Assembly (NCBI GenBank): GCA_003116995.1
Contig: BDSL01000076.1
Location: 1-64,000, forward strand
Length of the DNA stretch: 64,000 bases
Direction: 5' to 3'
Origin: Yamagishiella unicocca
Taxonomy: Eukaryota; Chlorophyta; Chlorophyceae; Chlamydomonadales; Volvocaceae
Shown here: in pieces, positions 46,498 to 60,957 of the stretch
Numbering within the stretch: the first letter of the stretch is position 1
Layout of the letters: each line of letters begins with the position of its first letter
Position numbers and translations under genes: made by a program
The notes under the pieces: model-generated
What the model saw: only the letters and a program-made list of their open reading frames with translations
Database searches by the model: none
Told to the model about the DNA's origin: nothing

Positions 46498-46590
46498 GCT
46501 GGGTTTCGAGGGAGACCCGTGGATGCCAGAAAAAGCCGGGCTAGCTGGGTTTCGAGGGAGACCCGTGGATGCCAGAAAAAGCCGGGCTAG
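46498..46590 (+). repeat. Motif A 5' half, tandem pair
   Basis: Two direct copies, ~46 bp apart, of GGGTTTCGAGGGAGACCCGT followed by GGATGCCAGAAAAAGCCGGG. A third partial copy (gccgggctagctggg) starts after them. Confidence 0.8.
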
Positions 46591-47777
46591 CTGGGTGGGT
46601 GGATGGGCGGGATCCGTCGAGCGCACGTCATTCTGTGCTTACAGGATCTGAACCGCAAGAAGCACCGATGAAAAGAAACCATGCAATCTGCAGTGTGGTT
46701 GCGAGCCTCTGCAATCCATGGTCGAAACTCGCACCTAGTACCAAACACATTTGCAAGGGTGTAAGCCAGTGTAAGCTGGGTGTAGCCGGTTAGAGCCATG
46801 CTTTCGTATGCCGCCCCCTGCTGCTCTCGTGATCGCCGTTTTTATACCGATCGCAAACCAGGTATCGTTGTGGAGTTTGGGGGCATTTTGCGGTTTAGGT
46901 GTAGGCGCTGCTTTCTGCGGGAGTAAGCTCACCATCCAACATATGGCAATCCTCCAGCAAGCCAATAACACCGCGGGATGCAGGGCGCCCTTGCCCTTCT
47001 TCGCATGCATGGGAAGATAGGGAATGTGGGCAGCCGGACGCGGTAGAGGTGTACGGGTGGCCGTGCCGATCGGACAGAGCTTAGGGTCGTGGCAGACGTG
47101 TAGCCCGTGCCGATACCTCCGAAACACTTTGGAGTGGAAAACAACTGAAGCGGCGTTGAGGCATGGAAGAGTCTGAAAGTATGTGTGTATGGAAGGTTAT
47201 GGATGACCAGAAACCTTCCTCCTTGAGTAGATTTCGCGGAGTTTTGATTTCTCGACACCAAGATTGGCCGTTTCTCTGGAACTAGGTGGAGGGGGGCGCC
47301 CATTTCAATGCCATGTCAGTGAAGGATACAGGCGGGCAGGAAGCCAGTTTACGACTCCAGTGTCAACAGCCAAACCAGTACCTGGTCTGCGCCGGACGCC
47401 TTCAAACAACGCAACGAGATGCTACGCAATAGCGATTGCAAGCGCGCCGATAAGCATGCCGTGGGCGTTGCTAAAGAGGCGGAGCTAAATGATGAGCACC
47501 GCGCGACCCGCGAACTCACGGAAGCATCCGTTAAGTGAAACGAGCCTAGTGGTGGCTAACATATACTGGTATTGCATATAATAGGAGGGACATCTGTGTC
47601 CCTGAGCAGAGCGCAAGTGTCAGATTTCTCAGACACATAGCTGTCCAACGGAATATACGCGAAACGTCACGTACTATGGCCTCTTTGCGCGCAACTGATG
47701 TACGATAAATCACCATTGGAGTTATGGGGCCGCGCGCCATGTAGGCGAAATTGTTGAAAGGTACGGCACACTGCCGC
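46591..47777. other. Intergenic upstream of polyubiquitin
   Basis: No gene is recognised. Composition is AT-richer than the flanking genes. Open frames at 46735-47303 (minus) lack domains. Confidence 0.4.
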
Positions 47778-47786
47778 TATATAAAG
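47778..47786 (+). promoter_or_regulatory. TATA box of the polyubiquitin gene
   Basis: TATATAAAG lies 144 bp before the ATG at 47930, leaving a 5' UTR of about 115 nt. I see no clear heat-shock element cluster next to it. Confidence 0.7.
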
Positions 47787-47896
47787 GGTACCGCCTCACC
47801 TTCCAAGACAGTTCCGACCAAGAAGATCAGCACCCACTTGTACAGTTTAAACCCTCGCTGTGGGTCCAGTTATATCTTGATCTACGTCGCCTATAA

Positions 47897-52079
<4,183 letters not shown>

Positions 52080-52231
52080 ACGGCATATATGCTGCCTTCA
52101 GAAATCGTGACGGCTAATCCTGCAAGAACGTTGTTGCTGTAGACGACGTGTTGTAGCTAGTCTGTACCAAAGCCTAGGTTTCTTTGTTTTCTACGCACAG
52201 TTTTTTCGCTCGTGGCCATCTGCCCGTGCAA

Positions 52232-52236
52232 TGTAA
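52232..52236 (+). terminator. TGTAA polyadenylation signal
   Basis: TGTAA, the consensus poly(A) signal of volvocine algae, lies 153 bp after the polyubiquitin stop codon. Confidence 0.7.
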
Positions 52237-52403
52237 CATACGATGTCTCCATTCACCCATTCTGCGATGTGCGTGCGTGACCTACATGTGACGTATGTTC
52301 CTTCCAGTACATTCCCAGTACGAAGCGCATCGGTGCATGACATGTACAACTGAGAGTGAAGGAAATCGGAACGGCCAGCGTTGGAGTAGTGCAGCGTGAT
52401 TCT

Positions 52404-53060
52404 TTAATATTGGGTTTACAAACCAAAATCGAACGGGCAGATCTCCGACCACTGAACGAGATAAGAGACAAATATTGGCATCACCTGCACTGCATATGAG
52501 GCAAAATCAGCAGCCGACATCCCAGGCGGTTTGAAATGTACAATCCCTAGTACCGACTCGCTTGACAGACTCACGACCAGTGGAGCTCCGCCACCAAACA
52601 ACGTCTGTATTCCAGAAAAATTCATCTCTCCAGAAAACACAAGCTCCAAGCAGGACACGCCAACCCAGTGACGAGAAGAGCACAAGTATTAAGTAAGGGA
52701 AGGAAAACACGCGGAAGGGTCGATCACGACCACACACTCATGTCGCCCGGCCCCTCACACTGCACACCCCGAAGAAGGGGGCCCAAAACTCATCACTCAA
52801 CAGCGGATGACATAAAACCCCAGGCACAACACCGAGGCCACCAGCCCCCGCCCTCAAGGGCCGCCGCCATACAGCGGCGCCCCACCACCATGGCAGTAAC
52901 GGCTGCCAGGACCACCAGATCCCAGACACATGGTTGCACGGCTGGGGGCCCCCGCACGAACCAGACCTGCGTCCAGGATCCCTTCACCCATCCGGACCTC
53001 AAGCTGGTCAACCGCAAGCCGAGCCACCACACCGAATCAGGAATGGTGCATTCGAAGGAG
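52404..53060 (-). mobile_element. Family R copy, diverged, minus orientation
   Basis: The stretch cactgaacgagataagagac then aaatattggcat aligns with cactgaacaagacggaggaa / acaaataccgacat of the satellite insert. A later block (aacccagtgacgagaagagc) aligns with gaaccagtgaagcgccgc at about 2818. Identity is visibly lower than among the other copies. The long frame 52668-53075 crosses it and has no recognisable domain. Borders are approximate. Confidence 0.5.
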
Positions 53061-53679
53061 TTCACACAAACATAAGGGCACCCTTCGAGACACCACCTCA
53101 TACTCGTACTGTCGTTGCAATTCGTCTTGCGCTAGGACTGCTTAAAGCTGCTTCCCCCGCATCAAATCCTTCAGATCCTGTGGAGAGGGTTTCAATTGTG
53201 CGGATCAGCAATAATTCAAGACAGACACATATAGACCTCGCTATATACAGCGAGTTCTCCCACCTTAAAAGCTGCCATTACGTCGCGGTTGAAGATGTAC
53301 TTGACAGTTTTCCATGGGCTCTTGTGAACCTGAAGCCAACAGGACGAACGTACACACCGCCTTGCGTTTCCAGGCTCTGTTATAGCAAGAAGCACATTGT
53401 GCAGCCACAGCATAGTCAAGCAGCTTGCAGCCACGTACCTCCTGCAGGGCCGCCATGACTTCAGGGTTGTCCAGCCACCTGCACCAAGCGCAGCCAGCAG
53501 TGCACATGGACTCAAAAGGGACGAGCAACGGCCGCTCCAGACCTGGTACGGGCAAGGTAGCCAACCAGCTCATCCACCAGTGCCGTCGGCTTTAGCCCCC
53601 AACCAACGCGTACGAACACGTACGAACGCACCCATGGCAGGTGACAATGACAGGCCACGTCGCGACTGGCATGTGGCTC
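53061..53679. other. Intergenic, nothing recognised
   Basis: Sequence between the family R copy and the 3' end of the TIC40-like gene; no domain or RNA gene is seen. Confidence 0.35.
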
Positions 53680-55345
53680 TCAGCCGACCCACCGGGACGC
53701 CTTGGGGTCAGAGCTGATCAGGGCGACCAGCGGGTTAAAGACAACGCCGCCGCCGCTGGCACTGTCGCCGCTGCTGGTGCTGGGCTCACCGCCGGCACTG
53801 ACGCTGCCCGCGTTCGAGTCGCTGGCCTGGCTGGCGCTATCCGAGGCAGCAGCAATCTCGCCCTGTGCTGGCTGGCCGGGCGGCGGGGGCTGGCCGGCGG
53901 CGGGGCCGGTGGCGCTGGCGGAGTCGGTGGACGCAGCACCTGCCGGCGACTCGATGGCGGCTGCCGTCGGGAGCTGGGTCCCCATGATCTCACGAACCTG
54001 CACGTTAATGTCAGGTCACAAAACCAAGTGCAAGGTACTCCGGCTCCCGTTCTTGTGAACGAGTACGCGGCATGCCGCCTCGACAGACCCAGCCCGCCCC
54101 TCCGCTCATTCCAGCCGCCACCTCTGTACATTTCTTTTCTCCAACCCACCTTGAATACCACCTCCAGCAGCTCCTTGTCCCCCTCGTACTTGGCCTGGCG
54201 GGCGGGGTCCTCCGCTATATCCAGGAACGCCGCCATGACCCGGGGCTGCTGCAGCCGTGCTAGCAGACCCGGATGGGACATGAGCTTGCCGAACAGCTGC
54301 GAGGGGTCCAGGCCCAGCCGCTGGGCACGAGCGAAGGTGTCGTCCATAGCGCCAGGGCTCATCCGCTCCAGGATGTGGTCGGGGATGTTGAGCCCCTGGT
54401 GGAGGTGCAGGATGATGATCGTGGTGAGGGTTTTTAGGGCAGCCAGGACGGAAGTGGCGAGGAAGCGGGAGGGCTCGGGGGACCAAAGGCGGAAATGTGT
54501 GTGCGCAGATGTGGGTTTGTCGAAAGACGAGCCGGGAAGGGGTCATGAGGGGAGCGCCACCACCCGACTAGCGCAGCTAGGGCAACAAGCTCGCTGGCCT
54601 GCCTCGTACGACGCACCCACCCGTGACGCGATCATCTCAGCGATCCGCTTCCTCATGGCCGGGTCGCCGAAGAGCTGCTTGAGGACCTCGGGGTTGCGCA
54701 TAGGCGCCGGCATGACGCTCATCATCATCTGCTGCATCTGCGGGCTCTGGCTCATCAGCTCGACCATGCGCTCCGCCTTGCGCAGCGCGTCTGCACGGCG
54801 CAGGCAATGATTCATATTTGGGCGCTTTCATTCAGGGTCCAGAGCCGGCGTTTGATGGGGAAGGGACAGAAATGGCGGGAGGCAGTTTGGAGCTCCCGAT
54901 TAGGGGCGGATGGTTGGACCATCATCGCTCAGAAGGGGATTGAGGGAGATGAGAGGATGGGCGACGATCTATCGCCCGAAGTGAATGGAGATGGTCAATA
55001 CACTTCGGTGTTGCTGGGAAGAGTATTGGAAGGAAGTGAGCTGCTATTTACTGGTTATGGCCTGATGTTGAGGCGCCGGCTCCTACGTCTTTCGTGCTCC
55101 CCCCTCCAAACACGCGTGTCCCAGCATGCCGCTGAGCGCAATGGGCTCTTATCTGGGCCCTTGGCTGCCACACCTTCAGGAGGCGATGACGGTGATGACC
55201 AGCGCCGTACAGCCCCGGACGTCGGTAGGGGGGTCACCAGCGCCGCCGACACGCGCATTGCTACCGCTGGTACCTCCCTGCTGGCAAGGCCAGCCAGCAG
55301 CGTTGGCCGCAGCGCCATACGCGCGAGTGACTGCATGCTATGCAT
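53680..55345 (-). CDS. TIC40-like protein with two STI1-type domains
   Basis: Likely organelle-targeted co-chaperone related to TIC40 of the chloroplast inner-envelope import machinery. Exons in transcript order: 55345-55174, 54790-54621, 54395-54150, 53997-53680; phases (1, 0, 0) agree and give 301 aa. Residues 1-55 are rich in Ser/Ala/Arg with almost no acids (MHSMQSLARMALRP...), fitting a transit peptide. Then come MVELMSQSPQMQQMM and MRNPEVLKQLFGDPAMRKRI, and next LGLDPSQLFGKLMSHPGLL plus PRVMAAFLDIAEDPARQAKY, matching the two C-terminal Hip/Hop (STI1) domains of TIC40. The last ~90 residues are Ala/Ser/Gly-rich and may be disordered. It is shorter than plant TIC40 (~430-450 aa), and I see no membrane helix, so a soluble stromal or mitochondrial STI1 protein is the alternative. 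Confidence 0.7.
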
Positions 55346-55873
55346 GGCACGGTGCGTGAGCTAGCGCGCCTAAGCAAGGAAGTATCAGCAAAGTGTCGCC
55401 GCGATGCCGACACGCGACTGTTTGATCTGGCCGTGTCCTCGTCTTCTTCGTCTTCTTACGGCCCGTTACCGACCCTTTTCGGAATACTATGTACAGATGT
55501 CGAAATGTGCAATGCTGCATCATGCCAGGATGGACTCGTAAGTACGACGCAAAGGCTGTCTCCAATAATGGGGGGTAAACCAATTGTCTCAGTGCGCGTT
55601 TCCTTAATGTGCATCTTTTCAGACAGTCCAATAATTTACCGGCCTTGCTTACTGGTTGACGCGACGGACCCCCTCCCTAATTCAACGCTCCAGTCACGCT
55701 AGCGTCCCTCACACAGGACTAGCACAGCAAAGCAGCCTCACGTTATATCCAATAATATAAATCAAATCTACCCGCTTTGTATGCTTCCCGAACCCTAGCT
55801 ACCTCGACCTCCGACCGTTGACAGCATCCAACGCGCAGGGCTCAGCCGCGAACAGTACCGGCGGCCAGCGGCC
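55346..55873. promoter_or_regulatory. Shared divergent promoter region
   Basis: 528 bp separate the head-to-head start codons of the TIC40-like (minus) and UBA-domain (plus) genes. CCAAT next to ATATAAAT at about 55749-55762 lies ~110 bp before the plus-strand ATG. No TATA is obvious for the minus-strand gene. Confidence 0.5.
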
Positions 55874-57614
55874 ATGTACGCATATCCACAGCGACCAGGG
55901 GCCGTCGCAGGACCACCGTCGACGGCCTTCGCGCAGCCCCCGTCGCAGATGACCCAGCAGCAGCAGGCTCCGTCAGTCTACGTGCCACCGCCTCCCCCGG
56001 TCGTCATGCCAGGGGCCGGGCTGTACACTACGGCCTCTGGATCCGTAACCACACTGCGGCTGAAGCTCGCGGAGGACATCCGTATAGAGCCACCGGTGAG
56101 CATGCTGCGCTGGGTCTTGACGGACACTGACGATGCCCCTAGGGATGACGTGTCAGCAAAGCGGGCTGCCTGTATTCGCCTTGAGGCTCGAAGTGTCCCG
56201 GGCGTGAAGCAGGCACCGGGGTACGCTACAGAGCTGGGGGTTGTGGCTCTCGGACGCCAGGAGTTGAGCTTCTCAGACGGTGATTGTGGTGCATTGCGGT
56301 ACATTGCAGCACGGAGCCGCCTTACCAGCCTCCGCCCCTCTCTCTTGATCGCCGATCCCCACCCGCTGCACTTTGCAGCACGGAGCCGCCTGACCAGCCG
56401 CCTTACCGGCCTCCGCCCCTCTCTCTTGATCGCCGATCCCCACCCGCTGAACTCGCCTGCGTCAGGTCGCGGTCTCCGCGGCTCTGCTACCGTCCAGCAA
56501 CCCTCAGGGGCCCCCCTGCCCCGACCTCGCGCTTGAGCGGCAGCTGGCCGAGGGGGGGCAGGTAGGGAAAGCGGGTTCCGGAGCCGGCGTCTCCGGTGCT
56601 GACGTGGACGCCTACCTTGCGGGGATCAAGGTGAGGGAGGCTGGTGGCCGGGGCGGGAGGGAAGGGGTGTTTCTAGGCCAGGTGCCGTACAGTCCCGTTG
56701 CGACGGCTCACGGGTTGGCGGAAGCCGGCGGGCAGCTGGAGCTGACTCCTTTGACCCGGGCAGTGCTTCTCTGAGCGGGGCAGCGTGCGGTCGTGCGGGC
56801 CCTGCTGTGCGGACATCGAGCGCTGCGGCCCCACTGCCGCCTATACCTCGGTTCGCCTGCTAGTGGCTTTAAACTCCTAACTGCTCCCCACTCCTAGAGA
56901 TCCAACCTGTGCCTCGCTGGCGTCCTTAACTCACCCGCATGAGCACCCTCTCCTGCACCCTGGCCCTTGTGCGCGCCTGGCTGACTGTCCGCTGCGCTGT
57001 GTTTCGCTGCCGCCCCCACCTGCCCCCCTCCAGCCCGGGGACGTGCCCCAGGACCCCACCATCAAACAGATGCAGGCGGCCGGGACGACCGTGGCGGCGG
57101 CGACCCTTGGGGTGGTCTACGGGAAGTTAGGGCGAGGAGGTGCAGAGAAGGTGCGTAGTGGAAAAGGTGTCTGAAAGGTGTCTACGGAAAAAGTGTCTAA
57201 AAGCGTCTAGAAAGCGTCAGGAAGAGCCTCAAAAGGTTCTTTTAATGTCTGTCTATTCGGTGTTTGGGAGACTCGCTTCGGGCTGTGTGGGCTCCCGCTT
57301 TCTTGCTCATGTGTGCGCGGCGACTGCCATGGCTTATCTGCACCAAGGACCAAAGAAGCGCTCCGGCAAAAGGGCAAGGAAGTCCATCAGCGCTGGGGTT
57401 AGTGTCCACCTCTGAACCGTGCAACCCAACCTGATCGCGGCGGCCGCTCGCTCGTCCACGCCCGTGCCTGCTCGTCCAGGCCGCCGAGTTCTCGTCCAAG
57501 TGCGAGCAGCTGACCAACATGGGCTTCTCCCTAGCTATGGCGGCGGGGGCGCTAGCCAAACACAAGCTGGAGGTGGAGGCGGCCACGGAGTCGTGTCTGG
57601 CTACAGCCAGCTAG
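55874..57614 (+). CDS. UBA-domain protein, UBAP1/ESCRT-I-like
   Basis: Small ubiquitin-binding protein, 198 aa from exons 55874-56095, 56508-56630, 57034-57150 and 57480-57614, all phase 0. Residues 1-50 are Pro/Gln/Tyr-rich. A short block, CPDLALERQLAEGG, then DVDAYLAGIKPGD and a C-terminal three-helix stretch with the UBA signature CEQLTNMGFSLAMAAGALAK (Met-Gly-Phe loop) and EVEAATESCL follow. A preceding helix pair (TIKQMQAAGTTVAAATLGVVY) resembles the first half of a tandem overlapping UBA (SOUBA), as in plant UBAP1-like ESCRT-I proteins, which sort ubiquitinated cargo at endosomes. The short tail after the UBA ends at TAG 57612-57614. The assignment to UBAP1 is inferred from layout; UBA itself is well supported. 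Confidence 0.6.
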
Positions 57615-58244
57615 CAGTACCTGTGTAGCCGATAGGCGGGTAGGGCGGCGCTGATAGGAGTTGAAAGTGTGTGGGAGGGGGGGCCCGCTTCCAAGACCTG
57701 AGAGAGGGGGAGAGCGGCGCTGCCAGGAGCTGATGACGCGTAAGGGCGCCCCTGCCAGGAGCTGAAAGCGGAGAGGCCGGCCCTGCCAGGAGGCTCGAGA
57801 GCACCCAACAGTTGTTCCGTGTGTCGCCCTGTAGTGGCTCGGTGATATCGCTGGTGGTGTTACCACTGGATGGCGATCGCGGGTGGGTGCAGACGTACTA
57901 CAGTCGCGTACATCACTGTTGGTCCCGTGATACAGCGGCGGGGGGCAGATCTGCTGCGAATGGCCTGTCCCGGATGGGTAGTAGTACTCGTTGCAGGCCT
58001 GCCCCCGATGAGGATTGATTACGCTCCTCCCTAGATACGCAAGCAAGGCGACGACCGTCAGATTGTAACCGGCGAGGCAGTGGTTTCAGTACCAGTGTGG
58101 TATTCCTGCGGCACGGAACTGAAGTGCTATCCAAGCTTTAGCCCTGACATGGTAGTCGCGGCGACCAGCCACCTTCCGCCATCCTAACCAGAACTTCGCA
58201 AGCCTATGCAAGAGCGAACCTGCCTAAGCCGCGCAGTCAATTGT
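57615..58244. other. Intergenic, short direct repeats
   Basis: No gene is seen. Phrases such as gagcggcgctgccaggagct and cctgccaggagctgaaag recur two or three times between 57650 and 57790, forming a weak ~45-bp tandem repeat. Confidence 0.4.
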
Positions 58245-58475
58245 GCCTACGTCGTAAGGAGACCACGCCGATGCTCGTGCAGTCCAACGCAGCCAGACTT
58301 CCTTTCGGTAGTGCGTGCGCGGCCGTGCTTCCCTTCCGGGTTATGTGCGCAACTCGGAATCGAACAGGGGTGTGGCGCCGTGGTGGACCCAAAGGCCAAA
58401 AGGTGGACGTACGGTGAGCAGGTCAGGTTTGATGCCTGCAAGGCTTCGATAAACCTGTTCGATCGGCCCATGACA
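58245..58475. repeat. Diverged, deleted monomer of the left-end satellite
   Basis: The segment atcgaacaggggtgtggcgc / ggccaaaaggtggacg / acggtgagcaggtc / gatcggcccatgaca aligns with gtcgaacaggtgtgcggcgc / ggccaaaagagtgggc / atggtgagcaggtg / gatcggcccatgaca of the 1-4603 array. The upstream cgtaaggagaccacgccg matches cgaaaggacacgccg with about 100 bp missing between the blocks. It is directly followed by a family R terminus. Confidence 0.75.
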
Positions 58476-58530
58476 GCTAAGTGGGAATAGATGCTAGATG
58501 GGGCCCCGATCGTCAGCTAGAGCCATCGGG

Positions 58531-58541
58531 CGCAACGCCTG
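58531..58541 (+). repeat. Target-site duplication of L1 copy 2, left
   Basis: CGCAACGCCTG, repeated at 59597-59607. The last five bases (GCCTG) also match the L1 sequence at 13324, i.e. microhomology at the 5' junction. Confidence 0.85.
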
Positions 58542-59596
58542 GGGTGGCGGCTGGGTGTGGACGCCGTGCTGCCCCTCACCTCCTTCACCGTCAAGCTGGG
58601 CACCCTGCTCCAGGCGGCGGAACTGGAGCGCCCCAGGCAGGCCTGTCATGCGGCGTATGTGCGGGAGGCGCTCGGGCTGTCCCCTGCTGTGGCTGCCACG
58701 CCCGAGGCGGCCCTTGTGGCGTTACGCGCGGTATGGCGGCGGTTGTGGAAGCGTCTTAAGTGGGAGCCGCGGTGGAAGGAGGTCCTCTGGCGGCTGGCGG
58801 TTGACGGGGTGCCCATGCCGGGCTCCTCTCACCTCCCGCTGGTCCCACCCGAACCGTGTGCTTGCGGCTGTTACCCCGCTGCAGCGGGTGTGGCCGAGTC
58901 GCCGCGCTTGCATCACTTTTGGTCTTGCCCCCTCGTCCGCCCGCTCTGGGATGAACTGGAAGTCTGCTGTGGGTGCGGGGTCACGCGTGAGCATGTGTGG
59001 TTGTGTGTGTCGCCGGATCCGACCACTGTGCTGCAGTGTGTGTGGGATGTGGTGGCGTTGGCGGCGCTCAACGCGATGGAGTGGGCGCGCCGGTACATAC
59101 ACTCTCATCGGCTCTCCGGCACCACCCTCCCTGCTGCTATGCGTTCTGGCCTCCTTGCTAAGTTCTGGGCCTTGCTGCGGGACTTTGCGGGCTTGGGTTT
59201 GCCCCGCAAGGACTGGGGTGACGTGGGGGTGGACCACCCATTTTTGTTCGTAACCGGGGGTCGGCTCATGTGCGCCGTGCCGCCCTAGCTAGCCTGCCTT
59301 GGATGCTGTTTGTTCTTTCGTTCTTTCTTTCCTGGTGCCACCTTTGCTGGTTCGAGATACGAGTGGTGCGGGTGATGGGCAGGTGAGCCAATGGGGGCTT
59401 TTGTGGTGGTTTTGACGCGTAAGGGTGGCCTGCATGGGGCCGTGTCCTGCCGTCGCTTGTGCTGACTTTGCATGATGCTGTTTGCCTGCTGTTGCCCGTA
59501 CCCGACCTTGGTTCCGTGTCTCTTCCGCAGTGCTTTCCCGCCGGGATAAGGGCGGGTGCCGCCTGTCGTGCGGCCACTGTAACGCGGTCTCTCTCT
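58537..59596 (+). mobile_element. L1 copy 2, 5'-truncated 3' fragment
   Basis: About 1,060 bp that match 13324-14383 of copy 1 at constant offset (45213) with only four substitutions (59121, 59291, 59303, 59546). It contains the last ~240 codons of ORF2 (to stop at 59288), including the zinc-knuckle cluster, the 3' UTR and the TGTAACGCGG-TC end. It is flanked by an 11-bp duplication. A dead-on-arrival copy typical of target-primed reverse transcription. Confidence 0.93.
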
Positions 59597-59607
59597 CGCA
59601 ACGCCTG
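59597..59607 (+). repeat. Target-site duplication of L1 copy 2, right
   Basis: CGCAACGCCTG, directly after the TC tract. It defines the exact 3' end of the L1 insertion. Confidence 0.85.
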
Positions 59608-60189
59608 ACTGACACTGACTGAGACGCAGGACGATGACTAAAAAACATCCGACCGCAGATACGGCAAACCACCAGAAACCCAGAACCAGTGCCCAGAGAA
59701 CAAACTGCGGCACCAACCGCCCCCGGGGAAGTAGCCCTGAAGTATTCCAAAATGATTGTAAGCCACAGACGGAAGCCGGAGATGCCGTTGTTTGGGAACC
59801 GAGAAGTGCATAGGGCGTGGAACCGGAAGAACAACTTGGGAGGGAAAATCGGGTGTGAGCGAACGGGTTTTCAGAGATTAAAGCCGGGCGGGTGGAAGGT
59901 GAGGATACAGTGGTCTGAATTACGTGGGAAAGAGGGTGCAGAGGAGTAGGAAATGATTTCCTGTAGGCTGGTACCAGGTGAGGTCCTTCAGGGAGTAGTC
60001 CCGGCGCTGCCACCGGCCGCCAGGGGTGGATGTGAACTAATTCCGGGTGATCCCTGGTGGGCTGCGGCCCCATGGAGGACACACGTGCACTGGGGCTTCG
60101 CGATTCCATAAGAGGATGGGTCCGGGAGGTTGTAGCTCGGCTGGTTGTTGCTAATTGGGACAGTTGCGATGAGGCTTCTTGACACCATC

Positions 60190-60225
60190 CTTATGGTCTT
60201 TGGCCCACTGTAGCAGTTACTACGA
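60190..60225 (+). repeat. Family R 3' terminus, plus orientation
   Basis: ggcccactgtagcagttact at 60204-60223 matches the family R end. How far this copy extends to the left (perhaps from about 59960) is unclear. Confidence 0.5.
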
Positions 60226-60331
60226 CCAATGGTGGCCGGGTTCTTACGAGCTGCCTCGGTGACCAGCGGCTCTCGGGGCACCTCGCCATCGGTGGACTTG
60301 CGAGCAGTCGCCTACATTACTCTGTTAAGGG

Positions 60332-60373
60332 CGAGAGTTTGATTGATTGATTGATTGGTTGATTGGTTGATTA
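60332..60373. repeat. (GATT/GGTT)n tetranucleotide tract
   Basis: Repeated tgattgattgattgattgg and ttgattggttga, followed by acaagctcttggagctcg. Tetranucleotide tails of this kind end some non-LTR (e.g. RTE-type) elements, but no element body is identified here. Confidence 0.7.
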
Positions 60374-60639
60374 CAAGCTCTTGGAGCTCGTAAGGCCCAG
60401 GACGAGCCAGGAGGCTCATGGACCGCGAACCAAACAGAGGGCGGGAGTAGACTTTGCAGGGCGCGAAAGGCGGTTGTACGACGGACGTTGCCTTTCTAAT
60501 CCGAATGCGCGGCGAGCTGCGTAGCAGCCCAGGGAAAATATGATAAAACTCGCCTACTGTAGCCGTAACTTACAGGTCGCCTTAAATTGTACTTACCGGT
60601 GTTGAATACTGTTTCTGCTGTCCTTCGCATTCGTAACTC

Positions 60640-60957
60640 TTGACTGGTCGCAGCAAGGGCGGCAACGGCCTGGGCAAGGGCGGTGCTCAGCATGCTAAGC
60701 GCGACCGCAAGGTGCTTCGCGACAACATCCAGGGCGACACTCAGCCCCCTATCCGCCGTCTGGCTCGCCGTGGCGGTGTGAAGCGTGCCAGCGGCCTCAT
60801 TCACGAGGAGTTGCGCACCGTGCTTAAGACCTTCTTAGAGAACGTCATTCGCGACCCGGTGACCTACACGGGGCACGCTCGTCGCAAAACTGTCACTGCC
60901 ATGAACGCCGTGTACGCGCTCAAAGGCCACATGCTCTACGGTTTCGGTGGTTAAGAC
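60640..60957 (+). pseudogene. Divergent histone H4-like sequence without ATG start
   Basis: An uninterrupted frame of 105 codons plus TAA matches histone H4 along its whole length. Conserved blocks: [39 protein letters not shown] and the C-terminal LYGFGG. The codon in the start position is TTG (followed by Thr-Gly-Arg), and I see no upstream exon with ATG and matching phase. Compared with standard H4 it has a three-residue insert in the tail ([11 protein letters not shown]), Asn for Lys8, a three-residue loss near KRQGRT and a Gly in YTGHARR, at positions that are nearly invariant in eukaryotes. The frame is intact, so it may be a variant with an unseen first exon (a possible acceptor is ggtcgcag at 60646-60653), or a young pseudogene. 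Confidence 0.75.

Larger units (their letters stand above)
58483..59960 (-). mobile_element. Family R copy split by L1 copy 2
   Basis: The left part, 58483-58541 (agccatcgggcgcaacgcct), matches accatcgggcgcatcgcctg of the satellite insert. The right part from 59608 (gactgacactgactgagacg, then ggcaaaccaccagaaaccca) continues the same element. The L1 fragment 58542-59596 sits between. The far border near 59960 is uncertain. Confidence 0.65.

Noticed and set aside
52668..53075. 135-codon open frame
   Set aside because: Lies across a diverged family R copy, is His/Pro/Thr-rich with no domain, and is antisense to the element.
59285..60109. 274-codon minus-strand frame
   Set aside because: Fuses the antisense of the L1 3' UTR with family R sequence; not a gene.
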